From positions 1 to 64,000 of the forward strand of contig JAEUQR010000001.1 in NCBI GenBank assembly GCA_016789705.1: a stretch of DNA of 64,000 nt, given 5' to 3'. Position 1 is the stretch's first letter, and every line of letters begins with the position of its first letter. The notes under the pieces are model-generated. The model did no database searches. It saw only the letters and a program-made list of their open reading frames with translations, and had not been told where the DNA came from. Made by a program: the position numbers and the translations under genes. The DNA comes from Acidobacteriota bacterium (GTDB lineage: Bacteria; Acidobacteriota; Vicinamibacteria; Vicinamibacterales; UBA2999). Shown piece after piece: positions 1-9,167 of the stretch.

Positions 1-316
1 GCGCGCCCGGCCCCAGCGGTTCGGCGAAGAGACCGGCGGTGAAGGTGGTGCCGGCCACCGTGGCGCTGACATCCGCGATCCACTGTCCGGCCGCGAGGCC
101 GCGATACCGCGGCGTGACGACCGTCACGTCATGGCCGGCCCGGCCGAGCGCGCGCGGCAGCGCCGACGCCACATCAGCCAGGCCGCCCGTCTTCGAGAAC
201 GGCGCCACTTCCGACGCGATCATCAGGACGCGCAGCGGCGCCTGTGTGGCGGTTCTGGGCGTGCGAATCGGGGGACCGGGGGGCGGGGGCGGAGCGGCGG
301 GGCGACGGCGGGCCAT
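1..316 (-). CDS. glgA: Glycogen synthase, N-terminal part (partial)
   Basis: Transfers glucose from ADP-glucose to the growing alpha-1,4-glucan in glycogen synthesis (family knowledge, GT5). Reading the minus strand from the ATG at 316 gives a proline/arginine-rich stretch of about 27 residues, then [20 protein letters not shown], which is the start of the GT5 N-terminal Rossmann domain. KTGGLADV (about residues 43-50) is the ADP-glucose-binding motif and VVTPRYRG follows as expected. About 105 codons are visible and the gene runs off the left edge. The proline-rich N-terminal extension before the conserved core is unusual, so a later start cannot be excluded. It is divergent from fdhE, with 63 bp between the starts. 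Confidence 0.9.
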   Translation of the reverse strand, partial: MARRRPAAPPPPPGPPIRTPRTATQAPLRVLMIASEVAPFSKTGGLADVASALPRALGRAGHDVTVVTPRYRGLAAGQWIADVSATVAGTTFTAGLFAEPLGPGA

Positions 317-362
317 TTCCTTACGATACCGTGCTGGCGGCAGACCGGCGCGAGCGTTCCTG

Positions 363-368
363 TAGAAT
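363..368 (+). promoter_or_regulatory. -10 element (TAGAAT) of fdhE
   Basis: TAGAAT ends 11 nt before a GTG that opens the fdhE reading frame. Transcription would begin about 4-5 nt before the start codon, which supports GTG 380 over the later ATG 440. No clear -35 box is visible. Confidence 0.45.
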
Positions 369-379
369 CTCTGCACACC

Positions 380-1228
380 GTGTCGTACCCCCCACGCGAT
401 CGGGCCGAGGCGCCCCGTGAACGCGCCGAACCCCGCGAAATGGCGGCGCTCAAGGCCCTAGCCGAGGCGCAGCCCGAACTCGCCCCCGCCGTCGCCCTCG
501 AGCGCGAGATCGTGGACGGCGAACGCCGGCTGCAGCGCCGCCTCGGCACCCCATGGCTCGACGTGTCGAACGACGATTTGACGGCGCGGCTCGCCCGTGG
601 CGAGCGTCTCATCGAGTGGGCACAGCTCGGCATCGACTGGCCCGAATTCCGCCTGCGCCTGCGGCAGGTGGTCGACGTCCTGCGCCGGCACGACATCCTC
701 GACGCAGCCGATGCGGCCCGCCTGCATGATATTGGACGCGACCCGGGGCTCCCCGCGATTGTCGAGCGGTGGTACGACGAGGGCGCACACGGCGGCCCCG
801 CGGCAGACACGAGTCTCACCGACGTGCTCGGCCTGACCGTGCGTCCGTTCCTCACGCGCGCCGCCGAGGTCGTGCAGCAGCGCGTCTCGACCGACACCTG
901 GCCGCGCGGCACCTGCCCGATGTGCGGGGCACGGCCGGGGTTCGCGGTCGTGGCGGCGCCTGGCGTGCGCCATCTCGTCTGCGGGCGCTGTCACGGCCGG
1001 TGGCTCTTCGACGCACGCACCTGCCCGCGCTGCCTGTCGAGCGATCGCCAGCGTGTCTTCTCGGCACACGACGGCGTCTATCAGGTGGCCGTGTGCGACG
1101 CGTGCAAACGCTACGTGAAGGCGATCGACGTGAAGAAGGCCGGGCGGCCACTGCTCATGTCGGTCGACACGGTCGCCACGCTGGCCCTCGATCAGGCCAT
1201 CGCGGCGCAGGGCTTCGAGGCCGACTGA
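380..1228 (+). CDS. fdhE: FdhE-like formate dehydrogenase accessory protein
   Basis: FdhE proteins assist maturation of formate dehydrogenase in the cytoplasm and bind iron through paired cysteines (family knowledge). The 282-residue product has a helical N-terminal half, then the FdhE rubredoxin-like zinc-ribbon region with [17 protein letters not shown] and CDACKRYVK motifs in its last third, ending in the typical [23 protein letters not shown] segment. GTG 380 is chosen because a -10 hexamer lies just upstream; ATG 440 would remove only 20 residues and is the main alternative. No formate dehydrogenase subunit is in the window. Catalytic subunits of that enzyme often contain selenocysteine, which fits the selenoprotein at 13775. 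Confidence 0.85.
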   Translation: MSYPPRDRAEAPRERAEPREMAALKALAEAQPELAPAVALEREIVDGERRLQRRLGTPWLDVSNDDLTARLARGERLIEWAQLGIDWPEFRLRLRQVVDVLRRHDILDAADAARLHDIGRDPGLPAIVERWYDEGAHGGPAADTSLTDVLGLTVRPFLTRAAEVVQQRVSTDTWPRGTCPMCGARPGFAVVAAPGVRHLVCGRCHGRWLFDARTCPRCLSSDRQRVFSAHDGVYQVAVCDACKRYVKAIDVKKAGRPLLMSVDTVATLALDQAIAAQGFEAD

Positions 1229-1267
1229 CGCGTGTGGTGACGGCCGGCGCGGACGCGCCCGCCGGAC

Positions 1268-2386
1268 TTACTGCTGGCCGCCGTCGGGACCGGCCGCGGC
1301 GAGCGTGCTGCCGTTCAGCCAGTTGAACAGGTGGCGCGTCTCGGCGAAGCGGGCCGCATTCGAGCGGGCGCCGAGCACCACCATCGCCACCTGACGGCCG
1401 GTCTGCGGCAGGCGCACGAGCGTGGCCAGGCAATACCCCGAGCTGCTGATGAAGCCGGTCTTGCCGCCGATGACTTCGATTTCGCCGGAGCGCACGAACC
1501 GGTTGGTGCTGTTCACGTGCACGTTGCGCTTGCCGGGCACGAAGTTGAACTCGGCCTTGCGCATCACGCTGCCCACGCGCTCGTCGGCCACGGCGTAGGA
1601 GATGAGGCGCGCCATCTCGTAGGCCGTCGAGACATTGCCCGAGAGCAGACCCGACGGGTCTTCGTAATGTGTCTGCGACAGGCCGAGCTCGCGGGCCTTT
1701 TCGTTCATCCGCGCCACGAATCCGTCGCTGCCGTAGGGCGAGACGCGGGCCAGCACCCGGGCGGCCGCGTTGTCGGACCCGATGAGCAGCAGGTGCAGCA
1801 GTTCATCGACGGTCACGGTGTAACCGGCGCGCAGGTACGTGGTGGACGCGCGGGTCACATCGGCCCGCTCGACCTTCACGACGGCGGACGGGTCGGTCAT
1901 CGCCTCGAGCGAGACGAGCGCCGTCATCACCTTGGTGATGCTGGCAATCGAGCGCTGCTCGAGGGCGTGTTCCTCGAAGAGCACTTCGTTCGTTTCCGGG
2001 TCGTAGATGATGGCGGCGGCGGCGCGCGGCGCCGGCACTTCGCGGCCGGTCTCGTCGACCTTGAAGCGGGGCGTGGCGAGGTCGCGGGCTTCACGCGCGC
2101 GGGCCGCGGCGCGCGAGCGCGAGATGGCGCGCCGGCGGGCGGCCGAGGTCGTGCGGGTCTTGCTGCTGGCCGTGGCGCGAGTCGCCGTGGCCTTCTTCGC
2201 GGCCGCCGTGCGCGTGACGCGGGCCGGCGCCTTGCGGGCGGTGGACGCCGCGCCGGTCGTCACCTTCTTCTGGGTGCGTGTGCGAGTCGCGCCGGCCGCG
2301 TCGAGCGGCTGGCCGCAGACAAACGTCAGGATGGCAGCGAGGACGCCGCCCAGCATTCGACGGCGTCGAGAGCTCAGCACATGCAT
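1268..2386 (-). CDS. D-alanyl-D-alanine carboxypeptidase (PBP5/DacA family, S11)
   Basis: Trims the terminal D-Ala from peptidoglycan stem peptides in the periplasm. All three S11 active-site motifs are present: SITK (SxxK), SDN and KTG. The 372-residue product starts with a signal peptide (RRRRMLGGVLAAILTFVCG then LDAAGA). Before the catalytic domain lies a segment of roughly 100 residues rich in Ala, Thr, Arg and Lys, with many KK/RR runs and almost no acidic residues, unusual for this family. ATG 2386 gives the signal peptide directly. CATAAT lies 3 nt upstream, so a GTG two codons later is also possible. The C-terminal PBP5 stalk domain appears to be missing, giving a shorter protein. Confidence 0.88.
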   Translation of the reverse strand: MHVLSSRRRRMLGGVLAAILTFVCGQPLDAAGATRTRTQKKVTTGAASTARKAPARVTRTAAAKKATATRATASSKTRTTSAARRRAISRSRAAARAREARDLATPRFKVDETGREVPAPRAAAAIIYDPETNEVLFEEHALEQRSIASITKVMTALVSLEAMTDPSAVVKVERADVTRASTTYLRAGYTVTVDELLHLLLIGSDNAAARVLARVSPYGSDGFVARMNEKARELGLSQTHYEDPSGLLSGNVSTAYEMARLISYAVADERVGSVMRKAEFNFVPGKRNVHVNSTNRFVRSGEIEVIGGKTGFISSSGYCLATLVRLPQTGRQVAMVVLGARSNAARFAETRHLFNWLNGSTLAAAGPDGGQQ

Positions 2387-2465
2387 GGGATTATGAAACG
2401 GCCCGTCCCCCCTGCGAGGACGCACTTCGCGTTACCGAAGGTGTCGGCATTGTAACCGAGGACCT

Positions 2466-3660
2466 TTAGCACGCAAGAGTGTAATTACGGCCGGGCGAGT
2501 GCGATGCCAGAAGCAGCGCCCGCTGGGTGCCCTTCCAGGAGTCGGTCGTGTCGAACGACTCGTCGAGCGCGTGCGCGCCGCGGCCGCGGCCGCCCCCGTC
2601 GATCGTGATGGCCGGAATGCCGAGGCTCTGCGGGTAATTGGCGTCGGTCGACCCTTCGTCGGTTCCCCACGAGCTGTTTTTCGACGGTGAGGGCGCGGCT
2701 GTTCCAGCGCGCGTTCTCCGCCGCCACCGCGTCGTCCACCGCCCGGTGGAACGTAGCGTCGAGCGAGGCGAGCGACGCCTGATCGGCCGAGCGCATGTCC
2801 AGTTCCATCCACGCCTCGAACGGGATCGAGTTGACCGACGTGCCGCCGCCGACACGGCCCACGTTGCAGGTGGTCTTCGGCTCGCCCGGCACCTGGAAAT
2901 CGCCGATGGCGGCCATCGCCCGGCCGGGCGCGTGAATCGGGTTCACCAGGCCGAAGGCGCCGTAGCTGTGGCCGCCGGGCCCCTTGAACGTCACGCGATA
3001 GCGCAGGCTGCCGACCGAAATATGGGTGATGCCGAGGCCGGTGCCGTCGATTGAGACGAAGCGGTCCACCTGGCCCTCGAGCCCCTCGATGACGAGGTAC
3101 TTCACGCCGCGCACGTCGCCGAGGCCTTCCTCGCCGACGTTGCCCACGAAGGTGATGGTGCCGGGGGTCTGGACGTTCCCGGCCCTGAGGGCGCGAATCA
3201 CCGCCAGCACGACGGCCAGCCCGCGGCAGTCGTCACCGATGCCGGGGCCGCGGATGATCGTGCCCGCCTGGGTGGTCCTGACGTTCGTGCCCTCGGAAAC
3301 ATGGTGTCGAGGTGCGCGGCGAGCACGAGATGGGGCCGCCGGGCCACGCCCGGACGCTCGCCGAGCACGTTGCCCACCTCGTCGACGCGCACGTTCGGCA
3401 GCCCAAGCTCGCGGAACTTCCGGGCGTAGAGCTCGCCCCGCCTGGTCTCCTTGAACGGCGGCGCCTCGACTTCGCAGATCTCCACCTGTTCGGCAATCGT
3501 CCGGGACTCGTCGGCCCTGGCAGCCTCCATGGCCGCCTTGATACTCGCGTCCTGCAGCAGCCGGGGGCCTGTGTCGGCGGCCCCCTGCTTGGGCGAAGCC
3601 GACGACGGGGACGAGCAGAAGAAGGACAGCCAGGGCGAACGTGGGCATGTCAAGGCTCAT
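2466..3660 (-). pseudogene. Decayed M20 family metallopeptidase
   Basis: An exported M20/M25/M40 zinc peptidase is recognisable only when three frame changes are allowed. The signal peptide (MSLDMPTFALAVLLLLVPVV) is in one frame. The stretch with LVLAAHLDTMFP, carrying the metal-binding HLD, is in a second. GTIIRGPGIGDDCRGLAVVL, with the GxGDD metal-ligand region, and the dimerisation domain are back in the first. The C-terminal NYPQSLGIPAITIDGGG part, with HALDESFDTTDSWKG, is again in the second. The first shift falls near a C5 run at 3581-3585, the next near 3295 inside what should read TMFPEGT. At the third, near 2670, about 35-40 codons that normally lie between LVGxR and STDxNxP also seem to be missing. 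That loss argues for real decay and not only sequencing error. Confidence 0.8.
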
Positions 3661-3981
3661 TCTGCGCGCCCGTCCCGGCACCGGTCCCGGCGGCAGACCG
3701 GATGCCGCAGCGCCCCCGATCCGGAACGTCGGATCTCGTTTACACTGTGCCGGCTGTCGCCAGGCGCGTCCCGCCCGGAATTGCCGCGGAAATCACGCGG
3801 CCGCCGCGGGCGCACGCACGACTAGCGCGCGGGTGCTGGTGGCATTTCGTTTGCTGAAGGGTGAGGCCGTCGCGGGGCGAGTGCGTCGCGGCGGATCGGT
3901 CCGTGGGGGTCGGTTCCGGTCGTCCGGAAGCGACCACGGTTGGAGCTTGGCCCATCGGCCAGTGGCTCTGGAGGAGTGTCC
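3661..3981 (+). other. Non-coding spacer upstream of the TonB-dependent receptor
   Basis: These 321 bases separate the divergent decayed peptidase from the receptor gene. A TACACT hexamer at 3741-3746 is a possible -10 for the receptor, with a leader of more than 200 nt. A strong ribosome-binding site, GGAGGA, lies at about 3970-3975. I looked for a cobalamin-type or other riboswitch core and recognised none. Confidence 0.4.
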
Positions 3982-6906
3982 ATGAGGTTGAAGACGACAG
4001 GTTGGGTCCTGTGTCTGGTTGCCGTGCTGTTCGCCGCACTGCCGGCCGGCGCGCAGGATTTCCGTGGCCGCATCAACGGCACCGTCACCGATAACACCGG
4101 GGCCGTCCTGCCGGGCGTCACTGTCACGGTGTCGGGTCCCGCGTTGATCCAGCCGCAGGTGCAGGTCACGAGCGCCGAAGGCGACTACCGCTTCCTCGCC
4201 CTGCCGCCGGGAGTCTATTCGCTGAACTTCGAATTGACCGGATTCGGGACGGTCAACCGCGAAGGCATCCGCGTGGTCATCAACCAGACCCTGTCAGTTG
4301 ACATGCAGATGCAGGTCGCCACGCTGCAGGAAACCGTGACCGTGACCGGCGCCTCGCCCGTCGTCGACACGTCGACAACCACGATGGGCACGAACTTCAC
4401 GAAGGAGCTGCTCACCGAAATTCCGAACGCGCGCGACGTGTGGGCGGCCATGGCGCAGGCGCCCGGCATGCAGATGACGTCGTATGACGTCGGCGGCTCA
4501 CGCACGGGCAACCAGACGGGCTACCGGTCGTACGGCTTCGACGACCAGAACCAGACGCGCCTCGAGGGCATCGACACCACGGAAGGCACCAACGCCAACG
4601 CCGGCTACTTCGACTTCGGGAGCTTCGAAGAATTCCAGGTGGGCGGCGCCGGCGCGGACGCCTCGGCGTTTGCCGGCGGCGCAGTGCTGAGCATCTCGGT
4701 CAAGTCGGGCAGCGATCGCCTCTCAGGCAATTGGTACAGCGACTACCAGAACGAAGACATGATCGCCAACAACGTGCCGTCGAACCTGCAGGTGGCAGGC
4801 GTCGCAAATGGCCGTGACTTCTTCACGCGCGTGCCGCTGCAGCGCGGCAACCAGATCAAGAAGCAGTACGACCTGAACGGCAACGTCGGCTTCCCCATCT
4901 GGCGCGGCAAGGCGTGGGGTTTCTACAGCTACCGCCTGAACAACCAGTTCAAGTACACGACGGGCCTGCCGAGCAACATCGAGCAGTCGAAGCTTACGAA
5001 CCCCTACACGTTCAAGTTGACGTATCAGGTCACGCGGAACAACCAGCTCATCGGCTTCATCAACAAGCGCCAGAAGCTGCAGGACAAGCGTGGCATCAGC
5101 GTGACCACGCCACTCTCGGCGGCCTACTACCAGTCGTCGGAGAACACCCCGATGAAGGCTGAATGGACGAGCGTGCTCGGCAGCCGCGCCTTCCTCGATG
5201 TGATCGCGGGGAACTGGTGGAACTTCTTCCCGCTGCGTCCCGTTCGCGACTTCGATCTCTACGACGGCCCGTGGGGTCCCGGCCGCATCAACCTGGCCAA
5301 CAACCAGATCTTCGATGGCGGCGCGAACAACGGCTACCAGGACCAGAAGCGCTGGAAGCCCCAGGGCTACGTGAGCCTCTCCTACTTCAAAGACGGCTGG
5401 GCCGGCAGCCACGACTTCAAGATCGGCTACGACATCAAGCGCGACCGCCGTCAGCTCTTCCGCGACCAGCCGTTCGACATCTTCTACCGCGACAACGGCA
5501 CGGCCCTTTCGCAGGTCGACATCTACAACACCTCCGTCACCGGCACGAACGACGTGAATTATCAGGCGGCGTGGGTCAACGACACCTGGAAGCTCACGAA
5601 CCGCCTCACCGCCACGCTCGGCCTGCGGTTCGAGTACTACAGGGACGAGTGGCCGGAACAGCAGTTCTCGCCGAACGGTTTCCCGGCGCTCGCCACCTTC
5701 AACGACGCCCGCTATCAGGCGTTCATGGCGCCCCGCACGGTCGAAGCGCGGGTGGTCGCGAATACGAAGGACCTGTCGCCGCGCGTGGGGTTCGCATATG
5801 ACCTCACCGGCGACAACCGCACGGTGGTCAAGGCCTACTTCGGGCAGTCGCGCTGGAACTCGGCCGACGAACTTGCCGACAAGGAGAACCCTGTCGGCAT
5901 CGGTCAGCTGCGTTATGCGTTCCTCGACTGCACGCCCACCCGCACCACGGGTTGCGACCTGAACGGCAACCGGTTGCTCGATAGCCCGGCAGAACTGGGC
6001 GCCTTCAACACCACGGTGGGTGGCGCCGGATTCGTGCGTATCGACCGCGGTCTGAACCGCCCGGTCAGCAACGAGCTCTCGACCAACATCGAGCGTGAGC
6101 TCACGACGGGCCTCTCGGCTCGCGTCTCCTACGTCTACAAGAACATGCGCGATATCTGGGCCGAAGATGACCCGATTCGCAACGGCGGCTTCACGGTGCC
6201 GATCACGATCACCGACCCCGGTCCCGACAACGTGCTGGGCACGGGAGACGAACAGACGTTCCAGACGTTCGATCGTCCGGCCGCGCTGGGCCAGGACCGC
6301 GTGTATACGAATCCGGAAGGGTATGACGCGGACTTCCAGAACGTGGAAGTGGCGCTCAATCGCCGCATGATGGGCAAGTGGATGTTGCTGACTTCGGCCG
6401 GGATGACCTGGTCGAAGATGCAGCACGTGTCGAACGCGGCGACGCCGGCGCCAACGGGCTACACGCGTTTCTACTCCTTCCGACCGGTTGACCGTCTGTT
6501 CGGCGACGAGTTCGGCCGCGAGACGTCGATGGTGTGGAACTACAAGGTGATTGGTCGCTACGAGCTGCCCTGGGGTATCGGCTCATCGGGCTCGTGGCGC
6601 GTGCAGGCCGGACAGCAGTACGGCCGTACCATCACGGTCACGATGCCGGGCGACGGCGCGCGGACGTTCCGCGTGGAGCCCATCACGGCCAACCGCTACC
6701 CGACGGTCTCGATCCTCGACCTGCGCCTCGACAAGTCGGTCAAGCTGCCCGGCCAGGCCGGCAAGGTCACGTTCCAGGTCGACGGCTTCAACCTGGCCAA
6801 CAGCGGTGCGGTTACCCTGTTCCGGCAGACAACCGTGAACTACCGCGAGGTCACCGAGACGCTCGCGCCTCGCATCTTCCGCGTGGGCTTCCGCTGGGAC
6901 TTCTAG
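3982..6906 (+). CDS. TonB-dependent receptor, Oar-like, with carboxypeptidase-regulatory domain
   Basis: Outer-membrane beta-barrel, probably importing a large ligand with TonB energy. The 974-residue product has a signal peptide (about residues 1-24, ending AGAQ). A CarboxypepD_reg-like beta-sandwich follows (GRINGTVTDNTGAVLPGVTV, about 27-115), then a plug-like domain and a long barrel rich in aromatic residues, ending in FRVGFRWDF. The C-terminal Phe is the usual outer-membrane insertion signal. ATG 3982 follows a GGAGGA site and starts the signal peptide; the longer frame from 3940 adds a non-signal stretch. Receptors of this type are expanded in Acidobacteriota. The substrate is unknown. 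A strong hairpin terminator follows. Confidence 0.9.
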   Translation: MRLKTTGWVLCLVAVLFAALPAGAQDFRGRINGTVTDNTGAVLPGVTVTVSGPALIQPQVQVTSAEGDYRFLALPPGVYSLNFELTGFGTVNREGIRVVINQTLSVDMQMQVATLQETVTVTGASPVVDTSTTTMGTNFTKELLTEIPNARDVWAAMAQAPGMQMTSYDVGGSRTGNQTGYRSYGFDDQNQTRLEGIDTTEGTNANAGYFDFGSFEEFQVGGAGADASAFAGGAVLSISVKSGSDRLSGNWYSDYQNEDMIANNVPSNLQVAGVANGRDFFTRVPLQRGNQIKKQYDLNGNVGFPIWRGKAWGFYSYRLNNQFKYTTGLPSNIEQSKLTNPYTFKLTYQVTRNNQLIGFINKRQKLQDKRGISVTTPLSAAYYQSSENTPMKAEWTSVLGSRAFLDVIAGNWWNFFPLRPVRDFDLYDGPWGPGRINLANNQIFDGGANNGYQDQKRWKPQGYVSLSYFKDGWAGSHDFKIGYDIKRDRRQLFRDQPFDIFYRDNGTALSQVDIYNTSVTGTNDVNYQAAWVNDTWKLTNRLTATLGLRFEYYRDEWPEQQFSPNGFPALATFNDARYQAFMAPRTVEARVVANTKDLSPRVGFAYDLTGDNRTVVKAYFGQSRWNSADELADKENPVGIGQLRYAFLDCTPTRTTGCDLNGNRLLDSPAELGAFNTTVGGAGFVRIDRGLNRPVSNELSTNIERELTTGLSARVSYVYKNMRDIWAEDDPIRNGGFTVPITITDPGPDNVLGTGDEQTFQTFDRPAALGQDRVYTNPEGYDADFQNVEVALNRRMMGKWMLLTSAGMTWSKMQHVSNAATPAPTGYTRFYSFRPVDRLFGDEFGRETSMVWNYKVIGRYELPWGIGSSGSWRVQAGQQYGRTITVTMPGDGARTFRVEPITANRYPTVSILDLRLDKSVKLPGQAGKVTFQVDGFNLANSGAVTLFRQTTVNYREVTETLAPRIFRVGFRWDF

Positions 6907-6984
6907 CACGTCGCCGCTTCGCGCCCACGCGCGGGGCTGAAGACTAAGGGCAGGGGGCTGGCGCGTCCAGCGCATGCACTCGAG

Positions 6985-7018
6985 CGGGCGGCTCCACCTA
7001 CGGTGGGGCCGCCCGTTT
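6985..7018 (+). terminator. Rho-independent terminator after the TonB receptor
   Basis: A 14-bp stem with one G-T pair (CGGGCGGCTCCACC pairing with GGTGGGGCCGCCCG), a 3-nt loop (TAC) and a short TTT tail lies about 80 bp after the receptor stop codon. Confidence 0.75.
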
Positions 7019-7148
7019 CGCGTACACGGACGGCGTTCCATTCGCGAACCTGATCATTTCTTCCCGTCTGCGCGCGCCTACTCGGAACTGCATCTCGACT
7101 TGTCTCCGATTGTGCGTATGCATGTGCTAGATTTGCGCCGCCCCTTCC

Positions 7149-9119
7149 ATGACACGTCGTGCGTGGCGTCCCCACCTCGCCGCCGTGCTGGGTTATGTGC
7201 TGGTCGCCGTGGCCTTCTCCTGGCCACTGCTCCCCCACATCACCACGCACCTGACCGGAGACCCCGGCGGGGATACGGGTGTGTACGTCTGGAACCAGTG
7301 GGTCTTCCAGCATGAAGCGTGGGTGGAACGCCGCAACCCGCTGACCACGGAACAGATCTTCTCGATGACCGGCCGGCCGGTCGATCTCACCCAGCACAAC
7401 TACACGCTGTTTGCGAACCTGCTGGCATTCCCGCTGATGCGCACGCTCGGCACGGTGGCCACGTTCAACGTGGTCTACCTCGCCACGGTCGTGCTGACCG
7501 CGTGGATGACCTTCGTGCTGGCGCGCCGCGTCACCGGCGGCGCCACTCTCGAGGCCTGGCTCGCCGGCGCGGCCTTCGCCTGGGCGCCGGTGCTCGTTGC
7601 GCGCTCCACGGGGCACTACAGCCTCGTGGCCGCGGCCCCCCTCGCGGCCTTCATCTGGAGCCTGCATCGCGTTGAACGTTCCGAGTCGCTGCGGGATTCG
7701 ATCCTCGCCGGCGTCTCGGTGGCCTGGGCGGCGTCGTGCGACGCCTACTACGCCGTCTACTGCGTGCTCATCGCCGGGATCTACCTGAGCTCGCGTCTCC
7801 TGCGCCTCCAGTGGCGCCCGGGGCCGTCGAAAGCTCCCGGACGCTGGATGCTCGATCTGTCGATCCTGCTCGTCGGCGGGCTCGTCCTCGGGCTCGTGGC
7901 CGGCCGCGGCGGCCGCTTCGAGATCTTCGGGGTGCCGGTCAGCGTGCGCGGCCTCTGGGCGCCTATGTTCCTGCTGACCGTGCTCGTCGTCGCACGCCTC
8001 CTGATCTACCTGCACCCGCAGGTGGTCTCGTACGGACTGCCGCGGCCGCGCGCGCTCGGCCTCACGGTGGCGGCGGGCCTGGCCGGCATGGTGGTGCTCT
8101 CGCCCACGCTCTACGGTGCGGCGCAGCGGGTCATCGATGGCTCGTGGGTGTCACCGCCCACCTACTGGCGCAGCAGCCCGCGCGGCGTCGACCTGCTGGC
8201 GCTCGTGGCGCCGAATCCGTCACATCCGTTCGTGCGCTGGCTCGCCGGTGACGCGCAGGCGGCCGCCCCCACGGAGTTCGTGGAGTTCACGGCGGCCCTC
8301 GGCCTGGTCACGCTGGCCGTCGTTGCCTTCGCGGTGTGGCGGGCCGGCCTTCGCGCGCGCGGCTGGTTCTGGACGCTCGGCATCTTCGCGGCGCTCTCGC
8401 TCGGCCCTTTCATACACGTCGCCGGCGTGAACACCTACGTGCCGGGGCCGTGGGCGCTGCTGCGCTACGTGCCGGTCGTGAACCTGACGCGCATGCCGGG
8501 ACGCTTCGCGGTGGTGGCCGCGCTCTGTGCCTGCGTGCTGTTCGCGCTGGCGCTCAAAGCGATCGGCGAGCGCTGGCCGCATCGGCGCCGCCAGGTCCTG
8601 GCCACGGTGGCGGTGCTGCTCGCGATCGAACTGCTGCCGACGCCGCGCCCGCTCTACTCCGCGGCGATTCCGTCGGTCTACGACACGATTCGCGCCGACA
8701 CGCGGCCCGTGCGCATCCTCGAACTGCCCTTCGGCATCCGCGACGGCGTGTCGTCCGAAGGCAACTTCAGCGCGCGCTACCAGTTCTACCAGACGCGCCA
8801 CGAGAAGAAGCTCATCGGCGGCTACCTGTCGCGTGTGTCGGCGCGCCGCTTCCGCGAGATCCGTGAGTCGCCCACGCTCACCGGCCTGCTCGCCCTGAGC
8901 GAAAGACGCACGCTGCCTGACGCCGAGGTCGAACGGCTGCTCGGCCGCGCGCCGGGCTTCATCGAACGTGCCCGTCTCGCGTGGGTCGTCATCCACCCGT
9001 CGCAGACGCCGCCGGCGCTCGAGGCCTTCGCGGTGCGTGCCTTCGATCTCGAGCGCGTCGCCGCCGACGGCGACGCCGTGCTGTATCGCACGCGCCGCTT
9101 CGCGGCCCCGGAGCGCTAG
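7149..9119 (+). CDS. Polytopic membrane protein, GT-C glycosyltransferase-like
   Basis: A 656-residue integral membrane protein with about 12-13 hydrophobic segments and a soluble C-terminal part of roughly 140 residues. The first hydrophobic helix is followed by a loop with GDPGGDTGVYVWNQW. An acidic loop after TM1 is typical of GT-C glycosyltransferases that use polyprenyl-phosphate sugars. LTRMPGRFAVVAAL in the later membrane region also resembles large YfhO/GT-C-type proteins. The assignment rests on topology and loop position only, so the substrate is unknown. TAGATT at 7128-7133 is a possible -10, 15 nt before the ATG. It lies 48 bp upstream of the spermidine-synthase-like gene, on the same strand. 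Confidence 0.6.
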   Translation: MTRRAWRPHLAAVLGYVLVAVAFSWPLLPHITTHLTGDPGGDTGVYVWNQWVFQHEAWVERRNPLTTEQIFSMTGRPVDLTQHNYTLFANLLAFPLMRTLGTVATFNVVYLATVVLTAWMTFVLARRVTGGATLEAWLAGAAFAWAPVLVARSTGHYSLVAAAPLAAFIWSLHRVERSESLRDSILAGVSVAWAASCDAYYAVYCVLIAGIYLSSRLLRLQWRPGPSKAPGRWMLDLSILLVGGLVLGLVAGRGGRFEIFGVPVSVRGLWAPMFLLTVLVVARLLIYLHPQVVSYGLPRPRALGLTVAAGLAGMVVLSPTLYGAAQRVIDGSWVSPPTYWRSSPRGVDLLALVAPNPSHPFVRWLAGDAQAAAPTEFVEFTAALGLVTLAVVAFAVWRAGLRARGWFWTLGIFAALSLGPFIHVAGVNTYVPGPWALLRYVPVVNLTRMPGRFAVVAALCACVLFALALKAIGERWPHRRRQVLATVAVLLAIELLPTPRPLYSAAIPSVYDTIRADTRPVRILELPFGIRDGVSSEGNFSARYQFYQTRHEKKLIGGYLSRVSARRFREIRESPTLTGLLALSERRTLPDAEVERLLGRAPGFIERARLAWVVIHPSQTPPALEAFAVRAFDLERVAADGDAVLYRTRRFAAPER

Positions 9120-9154
9120 GCGCCGTCACGGTGCGTCCGCCGGCGGCGGACTGC

Positions 9155-9160
9155 TACACT
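9155..9160 (+). promoter_or_regulatory. -10 element (TACACT), near-leaderless start
   Basis: TACACT ends 7 nt before the ATG at 9168, placing the expected transcription start at about the start codon. Confidence 0.5.
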
Positions 9161-9167
9161 CCACGGA

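Noticed and set aside
3661-3981. Possible riboswitch upstream of the TonB receptor
   Set aside because: I found no cobalamin, TPP or other conserved core, and the length alone is not evidence.
4723-6426. Long minus-strand open frame antisense to the TonB receptor
   Set aside because: It is a codon-position shadow of a well-supported gene and its translation matches no domain style. The same applies to long antisense frames at 14521-16587, 34572-37085 and 49014-52319.
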